From Heyndrickxia acidiproducens DSM 23148 (lineage in GTDB: Bacteria > Bacillota > Bacilli > Bacillales > Bacillaceae_C), in NCBI RefSeq assembly GCF_000374345.1, contig NZ_KB894007.1:1-39378 (forward strand): a stretch of 39,378 nt of DNA. The letters are read 5' to 3'. Position 1 is the first letter of the stretch. Each line of letters starts with the position of its first letter. The notes beneath the pieces were generated by a model. It saw only the letters and a list, made by a program, of their open reading frames with translations, had not been told where the DNA came from and searched no databases. Positions 8,728-22,058 of this stretch are shown one piece after another. The position numbers and the translations under genes were made by a program.

Positions 8728-8735
<8 letters not shown>
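7500..8735 (+). CDS. opuAA: Glycine betaine/proline betaine ABC transporter ATP-binding subunit
   Basis: OpuAA/ProV-type ATPase (411 residues from this start) that powers osmoprotectant import. Walker A GLSGSGKST is at residues 64-72, the ABC signature LSGGMQQ at 168-174 and Walker B ILLMDE at 188-193. The H-loop is in FITHDLDEA. Tandem CBS domains fill the C-terminus from about residue 275, as in OpuA transporters that sense ionic strength. I chose the ATG at 7500 because GAGGGGGG (7487-7494) sits just upstream; an in-frame TTG at 7485 would overlap that site. It overlaps opuAB by 8 nt, indicating translational coupling. Confidence 0.95.
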
Positions 8736-10471
<1,736 letters not shown>

Positions 10472-10473
10472 TT

Positions 10474-10511
10474 AAAAAACTGTGCGTTGTAACCCAACGC
10501 ACAGTTTTTTT
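10474..10511. terminator. Bidirectional terminator between opuAC and aceA
   Basis: The stem 10474-10489 pairs with 10495-10510 around a 5-nt loop. A-runs on one side and T-runs on the other make it a good intrinsic terminator in both directions, ending opuAC (plus) and aceA (minus). Confidence 0.92.
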
Positions 10512-10572
10512 GTTTGCTTTTCCGGTGAAATCTTTACAGCTTCCGGCGCCTTGAAAAATCTGCATCCACTAT

Positions 10573-11856
10573 TTATCGTGTTGTTGTAAATTGGGCTTGT
10601 TCTGTTGATCCCTCGAGTGCTGTCGTGGAAGACGTTCCTCCCGAAATCACCATTGATACTTCGTCAAAATAGCCGGTGCCGACTTCGCGCTGGTGGCGGG
10701 TGGCCGTGTAGCCGTATTGTTCATTGGCGAATTCCGCCTGCTGCATTTCGGAGTAGGCCTCCATGCCGCGATCGCGGTAATTGCGGGCCAGCTCAAACAT
10801 GCTGTGGTTTAATGCATGGAAACCGGCAAGCGTGACAAATTGGAACTTGTAGCCCATGCGCGCAATTTCTTTCTGGAAGTTCGCAATCGTTTTTTGATCG
10901 AGTTTCTTTTTCCAGTTGAAGGAAGGCGAGCAGTTATAGGCCAGCAGTTTGCCAGGGAATTTTTCATGAATGGCTTCTGCAAAGCGGCGTGCTTCTTCAA
11001 GATTCGGCTCAGATGTTTCGCACCAGACCAAATCGGCATATGGCGCATAGGCCAGGCCGCGGGCGATCGCCTGGTCAAGCCCTGCTTTGGTATGGTAAAA
11101 TCCTTCCGGCGTCCGTTCCCCGGTAATAAACGGTGCATCATACGGGTCGATATCGCTTGTAATCAAGTTTGCCGCATTGGCGTCCGTGCGCGCAATAATG
11201 ACAGTTGGTACGCCCAACACGTCAGCGGCAAGGCGCGCGGAAATCAAATGGCGTACGGCCGTTTGTGTCGGCTGCAGCACTTTCCCGCCAAGGTGGCCGC
11301 ATTTTTTCTCGGAAGAAAGCTGGTCTTCCAGATGGACCGCTGATGCCCCGGCTTCGATCATCGCTTTTGTTAGTTCGAAAACATTTAACGGGCCGCCAAA
11401 ACCGGCTTCGGCATCCGCGATAATGGGTGCAAACCAGTCGATGCGGTCATTCCCTTCAACATGGTGGACCTGGTCGGCACGCTGCAAGGCCTGGTTAATG
11501 CGTTTGACCACATTCGGCACACTGTTGGCCGGATACAAGCTTTGGTCCGGATACATTTGCCCGGCCAGGTTTGCATCAGCAGCCACCTGCCAGCCGCTTA
11601 AATAAATCGCTTTTAATCCGGCTTTGACCTGCTGGACGGCCTGATTTCCTGTTAAAGCACCCAATGCATGGATGTAATCTTCGGTGTGCAGCATGTTCCA
11701 GAACTTTTCTGAACCCCTTCTTGCCAATGTATACTCAATTTGGACAGAACCCCTCAGTTTGAGCACATCTTCCGGCGAATACGGCCTGGTGATGCCCTGC
11801 CATCTTTCATCTTTTTCCCAGCTACGTTGAAGTGCTTGCGCTTTTTCATTACCCAT
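10573..11856 (-). CDS. aceA: Isocitrate lyase
   Basis: Isocitrate lyase cleaves isocitrate to glyoxylate and succinate, the first step of the glyoxylate bypass. The 427-residue product carries the active-site motif KKCGH at 184-188 with catalytic Cys186. The metal-binding [10 protein letters not shown] segment is at 146-155. The ATG at 11854-11856 has GGGAGG 8 nt upstream; a TTG one codon earlier is less likely. aceA lies 160 nt after aceB. A TATAAT on the minus strand at 11883-11888 could give aceA an extra promoter, though its -35 is poor. The bypass lets cells grow on acetate or fatty acids; B. subtilis lacks it, some other Bacillaceae have it. Confidence 0.96.
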   Translation of the reverse strand: MGNEKAQALQRSWEKDERWQGITRPYSPEDVLKLRGSVQIEYTLARRGSEKFWNMLHTEDYIHALGALTGNQAVQQVKAGLKAIYLSGWQVAADANLAGQMYPDQSLYPANSVPNVVKRINQALQRADQVHHVEGNDRIDWFAPIIADAEAGFGGPLNVFELTKAMIEAGASAVHLEDQLSSEKKCGHLGGKVLQPTQTAVRHLISARLAADVLGVPTVIIARTDANAANLITSDIDPYDAPFITGERTPEGFYHTKAGLDQAIARGLAYAPYADLVWCETSEPNLEEARRFAEAIHEKFPGKLLAYNCSPSFNWKKKLDQKTIANFQKEIARMGYKFQFVTLAGFHALNHSMFELARNYRDRGMEAYSEMQQAEFANEQYGYTATRHQREVGTGYFDEVSMVISGGTSSTTALEGSTEQAQFTTTR

Positions 11857-12016
11857 CAAAAATTCCTCCCAGTTTTGATCATATTATAAACGATGCTGCA
11901 AAAGGCCGATGAAGACGCATTTGCCGCTCGTTGCTTCCATTTTTTCCCCAATTTCATAATGATACCGTTATTCGCTGATCCTGCCGGTTTCCCTGTTACC
12001 GGTTCTATCGATTCGA

Positions 12017-13612
12017 TTAACCCAGTAATTTATAAGCCGGCAATGTCAGAAAATCGGTAAAATCATCGGTTTTGATTAATTGGTCAAATAACTGTACGGC
12101 TTCTTCAAAACGGCCTGAATGGTAAAATGCTTCACCAACTTCACGCCGGATTCTTTCCAGCTCTTCCGCTTTCAACTCATCATACAGTTCGACAGTTACT
12201 TTCCGGCCGTCCGCAAGTACCCCTTTCGGATGGCGGATCCACTGCCAAAGCTGGGCGCGGGAAATTTCTGCAGTGGCTGCGTCTTCCATTAAGTCCGAAA
12301 TCGGAACAGCTCCTCTTCCCCGCAGCCATGATTCAATGTATTGGATGCCGGCATAGATATTTTCACGGATGCCTTTTTCGGTAATTTCTCCTTCCGGCAC
12401 CGTCAGCAGGTCTTCAGCTGTCACTTTCAAGTCCTTCTGCTTGCCGGAATGGATCTGGTTCGGCTCCGGCATTTCCCGGTTGAATGCCTCCAGTGCAACA
12501 GGCACCAGCCCCGGATGCGCTACCCATGTGCCATCATGGCCGTCCCGTGCTTCCCGTTCCTTATCTGCCCTGACCTTTTGGAATGCTTCTTCATTTTTTT
12601 GCGGATTTCCTTTTACCGGAATCTGTGCAGCCATGCCCCCGATTGCCGGTGCATTTCTGCGGTGGCAGGTCTGGATGGTAAGCAGCGAGTAGGCCCGCAT
12701 AAAGGGAACCGTCATCGTTACTAAAGACCTGTCCGGGGTAATGAATTGCGGCTGGCTGCGCAATTTTTTAATATAGCTGAAAATATAATCCCAACGGCCG
12801 CAGTTCAGGCCTGCTGAATGCTCTTTTAATTCATATAAAATTTCATCCATTTCAAATGCAGCCATGATCGTTTCAATTAACACTGTAGCTTTTATCGTAC
12901 CTTTTGGAATACCAATGTACTTTTGTGCAAAAACAAAGACATCGTTCCAGAGCCTGGCTTCAAGATGGCTTTCCATTTTCGGCAGGTAAAAGTACGGGCC
13001 TGTTCCATTTGCGGCAAGTGTGCGGGCATTGTGGAAGAAATAAAGCCCAAAGTCTACAAAACTGCCGGACATCGGTTTTCCGTCTACTAAAATATGTTTC
13101 TCTTCCAAATGCCATCCGCGCGGCCTGACAATCAGGGTGGCGGTTTCTTTCTTCAGACTGTATGCTTTTCCGTTCGGGCCGCTGAAAGAAATGGTCCGAT
13201 TCACGGCATCATGCAGGTTGATCTGGCCTTCAATAATGTTCTCCCAGGTTGGGGAAGTGGCGTCTTCAAAGCAGGCCATGAACATTTTCGCGCCGGAGTT
13301 TAAGGCATTGATAATCATTTTGCGATCGACCGGCCCGGTAATTTCCACGCGCCTGTCCTGCAAATCTTCCGGAAGCGGCGCAATCGTCCAGTCAGCCTGG
13401 CGTATGGATGATGTTTCTTCCAAAAAGTGCGGCAGTTTTCCGGATTTGATTTCTTCATCGCGCTTTTTGCGGTTTTCCAGCAGTTCGAGCCGCCTGCCGC
13501 CAAAATGCCTTTCAAGCTGTTCTAAAAATTGTAATGCGTCAGAGGATAGAATTTTATCATATCCTTCATGGATGGATCCCGTTACGGTGATACCCTGTGT
13601 TTTGGTTTCCAT
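12017..13612 (-). CDS. aceB: Malate synthase A
   Basis: Malate synthase A (531 residues) condenses glyoxylate with acetyl-CoA to malate, the second bypass step. Visible signatures are IVRPRGWHLEE near residues 161-171 (containing the catalytic arginine) and GRWDYIFSYIKK near 272-283. Length is typical of the A isoform. The ATG is preceded by AAAGGGAG. It is first in the aceB-aceA pair, the usual order. The upstream region holds a TATAAT box embedded in an inverted repeat (13630-13673), which may be where the operon is controlled. Confidence 0.96.
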   Translation of the reverse strand: METKTQGITVTGSIHEGYDKILSSDALQFLEQLERHFGGRRLELLENRKKRDEEIKSGKLPHFLEETSSIRQADWTIAPLPEDLQDRRVEITGPVDRKMIINALNSGAKMFMACFEDATSPTWENIIEGQINLHDAVNRTISFSGPNGKAYSLKKETATLIVRPRGWHLEEKHILVDGKPMSGSFVDFGLYFFHNARTLAANGTGPYFYLPKMESHLEARLWNDVFVFAQKYIGIPKGTIKATVLIETIMAAFEMDEILYELKEHSAGLNCGRWDYIFSYIKKLRSQPQFITPDRSLVTMTVPFMRAYSLLTIQTCHRRNAPAIGGMAAQIPVKGNPQKNEEAFQKVRADKEREARDGHDGTWVAHPGLVPVALEAFNREMPEPNQIHSGKQKDLKVTAEDLLTVPEGEITEKGIRENIYAGIQYIESWLRGRGAVPISDLMEDAATAEISRAQLWQWIRHPKGVLADGRKVTVELYDELKAEELERIRREVGEAFYHSGRFEEAVQLFDQLIKTDDFTDFLTLPAYKLLG

Positions 13613-13629
13613 TCATTCACTCCCTTTCA

Positions 13630-13673
13630 CTGTTATATTACAATATTTATAACGTGATTTTATTATATAACAG
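13630..13673 (-). promoter_or_regulatory. aceB promoter region with inverted repeat
   Basis: CTGTTATAT (13630-13638) and ATATAACAG (13665-13673) are exact inverted repeats 26 nt apart, upstream of aceB. TATAAT on the minus strand (13662-13667) overlaps the promoter-side arm and would start transcription near 13655, with the other arm in the leader. The -35 is not convincing. The arrangement suggests a repressor site. Confidence 0.4.
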
Positions 13674-13788
13674 GATTTAAAAAATTGGTACCCCTTTTTT
13701 ATAAAATTTTTAAAAAAATGAATGCGTTTTATTTGTACCGTTCTTTAAGTATCTTGCTGCCCGTATAGAAGGATAAAATTTAGGTACC

Positions 13789-13823
13789 AAAAAAGGCTGC
13801 CCCATTCATGGAACAACCCTTTT
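13789..13823 (-). terminator. Intrinsic terminator after camS
   Basis: The arms 13791-13803 and 13810-13823 pair with several G-U pairs around a 6-nt loop and end in a T-run on the minus strand. This closes the pcrB-pcrA-ligA-camS cluster. Confidence 0.85.
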
Positions 13824-13832
13824 AGGTTTACT

Positions 13833-14999
13833 TTATTTGTATATATGGACGATTGGATCTTTCTCGTTGGCTTCGCGCGCGATCAGGGCCTTGGCTTCGT
13901 TGTTGGATGTAATGTTAACCTGGAGATTGACGTAATCCGGGAATGTCTTGACCACCAGGCCGGCTACGTATTGCGTAAATCCAATCACTTCTGCCTGCCC
14001 GTGAAATTGTATCGGGATATCGATGCTCAGGTCAACCAGCTGTCCGTCGCTGTATCTGGCCCGGCCGATACACCCGGTGTAATTTGGGAAAAAGTCTTCA
14101 ATATCCGCTTTAAAGTTCTCAAAGTTTTTTTCATCATCGCGGTGTGCCCTTGTGGCGCTTTCGGATGGGAATAAATAATATTTTTCATTGACCTCTTTCC
14201 AGTTGTCCACATTTGTACTGTTTTTTTCAACCGTTGCATAAGCAAAGTAGTTGCCCGGAATAACGGAATCTTTGCTTTGCTGTTTATACAGGGCAATGGT
14301 AATCGGCACGTTTTTCAGCGCACTCATATTGCGCAACCGCTGCACCACTTCCCGGGCGATTTGCTTTCCCTTCTCATTCAAGGTGTTTTGCGAAATTTTT
14401 ACTTCATAAGTGGAGCCGTACTTTTCTTTCTGATAGTAATAAACAGAATTTAAAGCAAGCCCAATCGCAACGCCTGCCAGTTTCACATTGCCTTTGCTGT
14501 CTTTTGTCAGATAATCCTGTTCTAAAATCTGGGTAAGATAAATTGGATTTTTTTCATTCTGCTGCCGGGCTGTTCCCTTTCCGTCTTTTAAAGGGTTTAA
14601 CCCGATATTATCTTTTGCAGAAAGACCGTTTGCTTTTAACTGTTCGCTTGTATACTTTCTATTCAGCCATTTGGTTACGGTATCCTTGGAAAGCACCTGG
14701 CCTTCCTGAAAAAGATAGTCATCAGGGGAATAATTTTTTTGCGCAACCCGCATCAGCCCGGTTTCAAATTCATCAATATCGTAGGAAGTGTTTAAATTAC
14801 CGACAACCAGGCCCCTCGATTTGCTCGTTTTATAGGGATAAATATTTTTATAATAATTAGATGAAATTTGGTAGCTCGATACAATGGATGTTTCTTTTTT
14901 ATTGTTTTTCTTTTGTACCACCTTATCATTTGAACCAAAATTTGGTGTACAGCCTGCCAGTAAAATAACAGATAACAGGAGCGGATACATTTTTTTCAT
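13833..14999 (-). CDS. camS: CamS family sex-pheromone-type lipoprotein (YerH)
   Basis: A 388-residue secreted lipoprotein. The signal MKKMYPLLLSVILLAGC has the lipobox LAGC with Cys17, so it should be anchored outside the membrane. The body resembles CamS/YerH proteins. In staphylococci and enterococci the cleaved CamS signal peptide acts as a plasmid-transfer pheromone, but the role of the protein in Bacillus is unknown. The start was moved to the ATG at 14997-14999 because AAAGGTGG lies 9 nt before it and it begins the signal peptide; the longer frame to 15140 runs into ligA. It follows ligA by 43 nt, the B. subtilis order. Confidence 0.9.
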   Translation of the reverse strand: MKKMYPLLLSVILLAGCTPNFGSNDKVVQKKNNKKETSIVSSYQISSNYYKNIYPYKTSKSRGLVVGNLNTSYDIDEFETGLMRVAQKNYSPDDYLFQEGQVLSKDTVTKWLNRKYTSEQLKANGLSAKDNIGLNPLKDGKGTARQQNEKNPIYLTQILEQDYLTKDSKGNVKLAGVAIGLALNSVYYYQKEKYGSTYEVKISQNTLNEKGKQIAREVVQRLRNMSALKNVPITIALYKQQSKDSVIPGNYFAYATVEKNSTNVDNWKEVNEKYYLFPSESATRAHRDDEKNFENFKADIEDFFPNYTGCIGRARYSDGQLVDLSIDIPIQFHGQAEVIGFTQYVAGLVVKTFPDYVNLQVNITSNNEAKALIAREANEKDPIVHIYK

Positions 15000-15042
15000 A
15001 CTGCTTGTTCCACCTTTTTCAGTTTCTCGCTTTCCCAAAAGA

Positions 15043-17067
<2,025 letters not shown>

Positions 17068-17154
17068 TCAGGATATCAGGCAGCCGGACAAGCCTGCCGC
17101 CAGCACGCGGCCGCCCATCCTTCTTTTTTCCATTGTCAGCCTGATAGACCCATT

Positions 17155-19383
17155 CTATTCTACTTTTGTAATGGGAGCAAATTCAGCAAGCAGCCTTTTG
17201 ATGCCGACGGGGCTCGGAAATGCAATGTCAAGTTCAATCGATTTTCCTTCCCCTTTCACGCTCACGACGGTGCCGATTCCCCATTTCTTATGTTCGGCTT
17301 TATCCCCGACATTCCACTTCAATTTTTCAGCGCCGCTTGTATGGTTTGCAACCGGCCGCATTACGGGTGCGCGGCGGGATGCCGGCGTTTTTGCTGCGGA
17401 GGTGCGGCGGAAATTAAGGCGGTCTTCTTCTTCCTGGTTGGCATTTTCAATTAATTCTTCCGGAATCTCGCTGACAAACCGGGAAACCGGATTGATGTTT
17501 GTACGCCCGTATAAAGTACGCATTTGCGCATTGGTGATATACAGTTCTTCTTCGGCGCGCGTCACACCGACATACATCAGCCTTCTTTCTTCCTCCATTT
17601 CCGCTTCATCCATTAAGGAACGGTTGTGCGGAAAAATGCCTTCCTCCATGCCGATTAAAAAGACGACCGGAAATTCAAGGCCTTTTGCGGCATGCAGTGT
17701 CATTAAAATGACGGCGTCTTTTGGCGCATCCCCTTCATCAAGGCGGTCAATATCGGAAATCAGCGCCAAATCAGTCAGAAAAGCAACCAGGCTTTTATCG
17801 TCGTTGTTTTTTTCAAAGTCTTTTGTAACGGACAGAAACTCGTCGATATTTTCGAGCCGGCTTTCAGATTCCAGCGATTTTTCCAATTTTAACGCGTCAC
17901 GATAGCCTGTCTTCTCGAGCAATTCTTCAACCAGTTCGGTAACGGACAAGTATTCCTGCATCCGTGTGAAATTGCTGACCAAGTCATAGAATTCTCTTAC
18001 AGACTTAGCGATTTTCGGGCTTAAGCCAATAAAATCGGCTTCCTGCAATGCGGTAAAAAATGAAACATCCTGGTCGGCTGCATAGCGTGCGATTTTATCC
18101 ATAGAGGTTGAGCCGATACCCCGCTTTGGAACGTTAATCACCCTTTGTAAGCTGATATCATCATCCGGATTGGCAATCAGCCGCAAATAGGCCAAAATGT
18201 CTTTGATTTCTTTGCGGTCATAGAACCGGGTGCCGCCGACGATATTATATTCGATATTAGACTTCATGAAGACTTCTTCGATCACACGCGACTGGGCGTT
18301 CGTGCGGTAGAGCACAGCAAAATCGGACAGCTTGCGTTTGCCTGCTGCTGTCAATTCTTTAATTTTTCCGGCGACAAACTGCGCCTCCGACTGCTCACTG
18401 TCCGCCCGGTAATAAACGATATCACGGCCTTCATCATTCTCGGTCCACAAATTTTTCTTTTTGCGGTTCGCATTGTTTTCAATGACTTTATTGGCAGCCT
18501 GCAATATTTTCTTTGTCGAACGGTAATTTTGCTCAAGCAAAATGACTTTGGCGTTCGGATAATCTTTTTCGAACGACAAAATATTCGCGATGTCTGCCCC
18601 CCGCCACCGGTAGATCGACTGGTCATTATCCCCGACCACGCAAATATTCCGGAAACGGGAAGCCAAAAGCTTCACAAGTGTGTACTGGGATTTATTGGTA
18701 TCCTGATATTCATCAACGTGGATATATTGGAATTTTCTTTGGTAGTATTCGAGGACTTCCGGGACGCGCTTGAATAGCTGGATCGTCATCATGATGAGAT
18801 CGTCGAAATCAAGCGACTGGTTTTTCCTCAAACGTTTTTGGTACGCTTCGTACACATCACTGACAATCTGTTCAAAATAATCGCCGGTATGATTTGCGTA
18901 TTGTTCATAATCAACCAGTTCATTTTTGGCGCTGCTGATTTTTCCTAAAATCGCCCGTGGTTCAAATTTTTTTGGATCGATATTTTTTTCCTTCAGAATA
19001 TTTTTGATGACTGAAAGCTGGTCGGTTGAGTCAAGAATTGTAAAATTACGGTTAAAACCGATCCGGTCGATATCCCTTCTTAAAATCCGGACGCACATGG
19101 AGTGGAAGGTGGAAATCCAGACTTCCTCGGCGGCGCCCCCCATCAATCCGGCAATCCTGTCTTTCATTTCGCGGCTCGCCTTGTTTGTAAACGTAATCGC
19201 TAAAATGTTGTAAGGATTGACACCCTTTTCCACCATTAAATAGGCAACGCGGTGGGTAAGCACCCGCGTTTTTCCGCTTCCCGCCCCTGCAAGAATTAAG
19301 AGCGGGCCTTCTGTTGTTTTGACCGCTTCTTTTTGCTGCGGATTTAATCCATTCAGCAGCCGGTCTGTTAAAAATTGCATCAT
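17155..19383 (-). CDS. pcrA: ATP-dependent DNA helicase PcrA
   Basis: UvrD/Rep-type superfamily 1 helicase (743 codons including stop, 742 residues) that unwinds DNA 3'-5' in repair, plasmid rolling-circle replication and transcription-conflict resolution. Walker A GAGSGKT is at residues 33-39. The DEYQDTN Walker B/motif II, the QNYRST motif IV and the [10 protein letters not shown] motif VI are present. The C-terminal tail around [17 protein letters not shown] is the Tudor-like RNA polymerase-binding domain. The start is set at the ATG at 19381-19383 after GGTGGTG; a second ATG follows directly. A longer frame to 19443 enters pcrB. pcrB and ligA flank it as in B. subtilis. Confidence 0.98.
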   Translation of the reverse strand: MMQFLTDRLLNGLNPQQKEAVKTTEGPLLILAGAGSGKTRVLTHRVAYLMVEKGVNPYNILAITFTNKASREMKDRIAGLMGGAAEEVWISTFHSMCVRILRRDIDRIGFNRNFTILDSTDQLSVIKNILKEKNIDPKKFEPRAILGKISSAKNELVDYEQYANHTGDYFEQIVSDVYEAYQKRLRKNQSLDFDDLIMMTIQLFKRVPEVLEYYQRKFQYIHVDEYQDTNKSQYTLVKLLASRFRNICVVGDNDQSIYRWRGADIANILSFEKDYPNAKVILLEQNYRSTKKILQAANKVIENNANRKKKNLWTENDEGRDIVYYRADSEQSEAQFVAGKIKELTAAGKRKLSDFAVLYRTNAQSRVIEEVFMKSNIEYNIVGGTRFYDRKEIKDILAYLRLIANPDDDISLQRVINVPKRGIGSTSMDKIARYAADQDVSFFTALQEADFIGLSPKIAKSVREFYDLVSNFTRMQEYLSVTELVEELLEKTGYRDALKLEKSLESESRLENIDEFLSVTKDFEKNNDDKSLVAFLTDLALISDIDRLDEGDAPKDAVILMTLHAAKGLEFPVVFLIGMEEGIFPHNRSLMDEAEMEEERRLMYVGVTRAEEELYITNAQMRTLYGRTNINPVSRFVSEIPEELIENANQEEEDRLNFRRTSAAKTPASRRAPVMRPVANHTSGAEKLKWNVGDKAEHKKWGIGTVVSVKGEGKSIELDIAFPSPVGIKRLLAEFAPITKVE

Positions 19384-19417
19384 TTCACCACCACTTAGAA
19401 CATTTGTTCCTATTTTA

Positions 19418-20113
19418 TCATACCTCTGATCGTTTGACAACATGTACCGTTTTCACAGCTTCTTTTATATCTTCATAGACGATATTGCCGACGACGATGA
19501 CATCTGCCGCCTGCCCCATTTCTTTTGCCTGTGCCGCAGTCCGGATGCCGCCGCCGTAAAACAAGGTTGTCTGTTCAAGCACCTGTTTTACATTCCTGAC
19601 CAAATGGATATCCCCGTATGCTCCGCTGTATTCCAAATAAAAAACCGGCAACTTAAACATATTCTCGGCCATTCTTGCATAAGCGATCACATCTTCAGCA
19701 TCAAGATTTGTATTTGCTTCTGCCAGTTGTGCCGCTTTGCAGTCCGGGTTTAAGATGCAGTAGCCTTCCACGAATATTTCGTTCCAATTCATCAACCCGC
19801 CGAATTCTTTCACGGCTTGATGATGGAATCCCGTGATCCAGGCCGGATTCCTGCTATTCAGCACCGTGGGAATCAGATACAAATCGTATCCGGGTGTGAG
19901 TATTTCTATCCTTGATACTTCCAGGCAGCAAGGAAGTGCAAATCTTCTTACCCTGGCCATCAGCTGTAAGGTATTATCCAGCGTGATGCCGTCTGTCCCG
20001 CCGATGATAATGGCATCCGTCCCAGACTCGCAAATTGTTTCTAAATCTTTATCCGAAATGTCCTTGTTCGGGTCAAGTTTGAAGGCATGCCTCCATTCGT
20101 GCACGTCATACAT
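19418..20113 (-). CDS. pcrB: Heptaprenylglyceryl phosphate synthase PcrB
   Basis: PcrB joins sn-glycerol-1-phosphate to heptaprenyl diphosphate, giving an archaeal-type ether lipid precursor in Bacilli. The TIM-barrel family marks are [16 protein letters not shown] at the N-terminus, [10 protein letters not shown] in the middle and [12 protein letters not shown] near the end, the latter binding glycerol phosphate. I chose the ATG at 20111-20113 (231 residues): GGAGG is 11 nt upstream and B. subtilis PcrB begins MYDV at the same place. The open frame to 20227 would put the promoter inside the gene. It lies 34 nt upstream of pcrA. Confidence 0.95.
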   Translation of the reverse strand: MYDVHEWRHAFKLDPNKDISDKDLETICESGTDAIIIGGTDGITLDNTLQLMARVRRFALPCCLEVSRIEILTPGYDLYLIPTVLNSRNPAWITGFHHQAVKEFGGLMNWNEIFVEGYCILNPDCKAAQLAEANTNLDAEDVIAYARMAENMFKLPVFYLEYSGAYGDIHLVRNVKQVLEQTTLFYGGGIRTAAQAKEMGQAADVIVVGNIVYEDIKEAVKTVHVVKRSEV

Positions 20114-20150
20114 TAGGTAGAAATCCTCCATTCTATCATCCATCATTGCC

Positions 20151-20159
20151 ATTATAGCA
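20151..20159 (-). promoter_or_regulatory. Extended -10 promoter of the pcrB-pcrA-ligA-camS cluster
   Basis: On the minus strand TGCTATAAT (-10 at 20151-20156) is a textbook extended -10. The -35 is weak. The predicted start near 20144 leaves a leader of about 31 nt and agrees with the pcrB start at 20113. Confidence 0.6.
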
Positions 20160-20317
20160 TTTACAGGAACAAGCAAAAAAGATATTCCTGCAATAGACAG
20201 AAAGTGACAGGAAGAAAGAAAATCCACTGCCGTTTTCCGTGGTATAAGCCGGACGTTGCAGATGATAAATTTTTTCTTTTATGGATTGGAGCGAGCCGCT
20301 CATCGTGATCATTTTGC

Positions 20318-20353
20318 AAAAAAAGAGCTCCCTTCAATCGTGAAGGCAGAGCC
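20318..20353 (-). terminator. Terminator after yerC
   Basis: On the minus strand a GGCTC/GAGCTC and CCTTCA/TGAAGG stem with a 2-nt bulge and a 4-nt loop is followed by seven T residues. It lies about 14 nt past the yerC stop. Confidence 0.75.
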
Positions 20354-20366
20354 GTCTGTTCTGTGA

Positions 20367-20687
20367 TTACTCTTCCGTTTTTTTTCCTTGTGCATCGTCA
20401 TTTTTTATGCGGTCGAGAACCATTTGATAGGAATCATTGCCGTAATTGAGGCAGCGTTTGACACGCGAGATCGTGGCCGTACTTGCGCCTGTTTCCGTTT
20501 CGATAGCATGATAGGTTTTATTATTGCGCAGCATTCTAGCTACTTCAAGGCGCTGCGTCAATGCCTGTATCTCATTGATTGTACAGAGATCATCAAAAAA
20601 GCGGTAGCATTCCTCTATGTCTTTTAATGACAAAATGGCTTCAAATAATTGATCAAGTGCTCTTCCGCGTAGTTTATCAATTTGCAT
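20367..20687 (-). CDS. yerC: YerC/YecD family TrpR-related regulator
   Basis: A small helical DNA-binding protein of about 106 residues resembling YerC, a TrpR-like family found near pcrB in Bacilli. The helix-turn-helix is in HAIETETGASTATISRVKRCLNYG, and the N-terminus IDKLRGRALDQLFEAIL is conserved. The regulated genes are unknown. Two ATGs are possible: 20699 lies only 2 nt from GGAG, 20687 lies about 14 nt away. I chose 20687 because family members usually begin MQI; the longer form adds MYKS. A terminator follows. The gene keeps its usual position upstream of pcrB. Confidence 0.9.
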   Translation of the reverse strand: MQIDKLRGRALDQLFEAILSLKDIEECYRFFDDLCTINEIQALTQRLEVARMLRNNKTYHAIETETGASTATISRVKRCLNYGNDSYQMVLDRIKNDDAQGKKTEE

Positions 20688-20741
20688 AGACTTGTACATT
20701 CTCCTTTACTTGATTGCTTCCAGGATTTCCTTGGTTGAAAC

Positions 20742-20847
20742 TGATCAATCATTTTCTGTTTATCCCAGGATAACGGGCAGTAAGAACGCCCGCCTCAAGA
20801 ATCCAGGTACGAAGAGGATAGCGGGAGTTTAGCTGCCCAATCACCAC
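20742..20847 (+). repeat. Structured repeat element, copy 1 (between yerC and yerB)
   Basis: About 106 bp aligns with 21928-22034, roughly three quarters identical. Shared blocks are TTTATCCC, GTAAGA, CCTCAAGA, GGTACGAAG, CGGGAGT and GCTGCCCAATCA. Predicted folding: a TTATCC/GGATAA hairpin, then GGGCAG pairing with CTGCCC around an inner CCCGC/GCGGG stem. No frame or transposase is nearby. Confidence 0.8.
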
Positions 20848-20859
20848 GGGCGTTGCACC

Positions 20860-21882
20860 TTATTCTGTCGCCACATCACTTAAACGCTCGACAATATTAA
20901 TCCACGTTTTTCCCGGAACAAATTTTACCCGTTCACCATCTTTATACGGAATCAATCTGCCATTTTCATTTTCCCATTCGACTTTTTGCAGCTTGCCTTT
21001 TTGGATGAGGTAGCCGCTGCCGCCGGATGCCAGGTCAATATCCCTGCGCCCATAGCTGTCGATCAGCCTGTGCTTTGCCGCTACAATAAACAAATTGTCC
21101 ATCAAAACCGGTTGATGATTGTTCGCATCCACGGTTTGTGTGCCGCCGGAATAGCGCGTAAATCTTCCCCGTTTCGAATCATACCGGTACTTCGCATTCA
21201 AATTGCTGTTGGGTGAATAATGGATGGTGATCGTTTTCACATTGATTCCAGTGATTTTCTTCACTTCTTCAGGAGTTGCAAAAGACAGTGCAGCCGGAAC
21301 ACGGTCCATGATATACCCCTTTTCGGCCGCACCTTTTAAAATACTCTTATAGGTAATATAGGAATTGTGCGGCGCTTTCCTTTTTGATGACCGGTGAAAA
21401 AGGGTACCGTCATACTGCATGCCGTTCAAGCCGTCGATATAGCCTTCCTCCAGCAGTTTTTTCGCCCCCGGGCTGTACCCGTGCGCGATATATAAGGCAT
21501 GGAAACCTTTTGCCAGCTTGACAAAATAGGTTCTCGCACTCCTGACCGGGCCGATATTGGCGGGCACGTCACTTTGAAAAACCGCCACAAACCTTGTAAT
21601 CTTCCCTTCAGCAAGCGCTTCATAAACGATATCGGCAGCACTCAAGCCTGACTGGGGGCGTGCCAGCGGATGGTTATTCACCATCACAGCTACCGCCCGG
21701 CTGGTTGGTTTCCGGTCTGTACGGATTCCTGTTAACGGTTCAATCCATTGCTTGTTAGTTTCTTGCGCAGTATTTGGCTCCGTTCCATTGCCATGTTGCT
21801 GTTTGCGTGTGCCATTTTGTTGTGTGCATGCGGATAACAGAAACACCAGCATTGCCAGCCATAGGAAATTGTTCTTTCTCAT
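20860..21882 (-). CDS. yerB: DUF3048 lipoprotein YerB
   Basis: A 340-residue lipoprotein related to B. subtilis YerB. The signal MRKNNFLWLAMLVFLLSAC has lipobox LSAC with Cys19. The N-terminal DUF3048 domain includes PLTGIRTDRKPTSRAVAVMVNNHPLARPQSGL and ADIVYEALAEG; a C-terminal DUF3048 part follows from about residue 220. Function is unknown; the location is the outer face of the membrane. The start at 21880-21882 is chosen for GGAG 7 nt upstream and because it begins the signal peptide; the ATG at 21903 has no ribosome-binding site. The gene is bracketed by two direct copies of the 106-bp structured repeat. Confidence 0.9.
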   Translation of the reverse strand: MRKNNFLWLAMLVFLLSACTQQNGTRKQQHGNGTEPNTAQETNKQWIEPLTGIRTDRKPTSRAVAVMVNNHPLARPQSGLSAADIVYEALAEGKITRFVAVFQSDVPANIGPVRSARTYFVKLAKGFHALYIAHGYSPGAKKLLEEGYIDGLNGMQYDGTLFHRSSKRKAPHNSYITYKSILKGAAEKGYIMDRVPAALSFATPEEVKKITGINVKTITIHYSPNSNLNAKYRYDSKRGRFTRYSGGTQTVDANNHQPVLMDNLFIVAAKHRLIDSYGRRDIDLASGGSGYLIQKGKLQKVEWENENGRLIPYKDGERVKFVPGKTWINIVERLSDVATE

Positions 21883-21927
21883 CTCATAACTCCAATCGCT
21901 CATTTTGCCATGACGCAGCTTAAGAAG

Positions 21928-22034
21928 TGATCAACTGTACTTTATCCCGCTTCTGGCGGGCTGTAAGACACCCACCTCAAGATTCCGGGTACGAAGGCGA
22001 AGACAGGCGGGAGTCGGGCTGCCCAATCATCCAC
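21928..22034 (+). repeat. Structured repeat element, copy 2 (between yerB and yerA)
   Basis: Second copy, same orientation as 20742-20847. The first hairpin has changed to CCCGC/GCGGG with loop TTCTG, so the stem is kept although its sequence differs. The GGGC/GCCC outer pairing is kept, and the inner stem is CCCACCT with AGGCGGG (one mismatch). Confidence 0.8.
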
Positions 22035-22058
22035 TGATGGAGGTTTTACTTTATTATT

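Noticed and set aside
13719..13732. CcpA cre site upstream of aceB
   Set aside because: TGAATGCGTTTTAT differs from the cre consensus at about three positions, too many to support.
20742..22034. Composite transposon carrying yerB
   Set aside because: The 106-bp elements are direct repeats, but there is no transposase or visible target duplication, and yerB is in its ancestral position relative to yerA and yerC.
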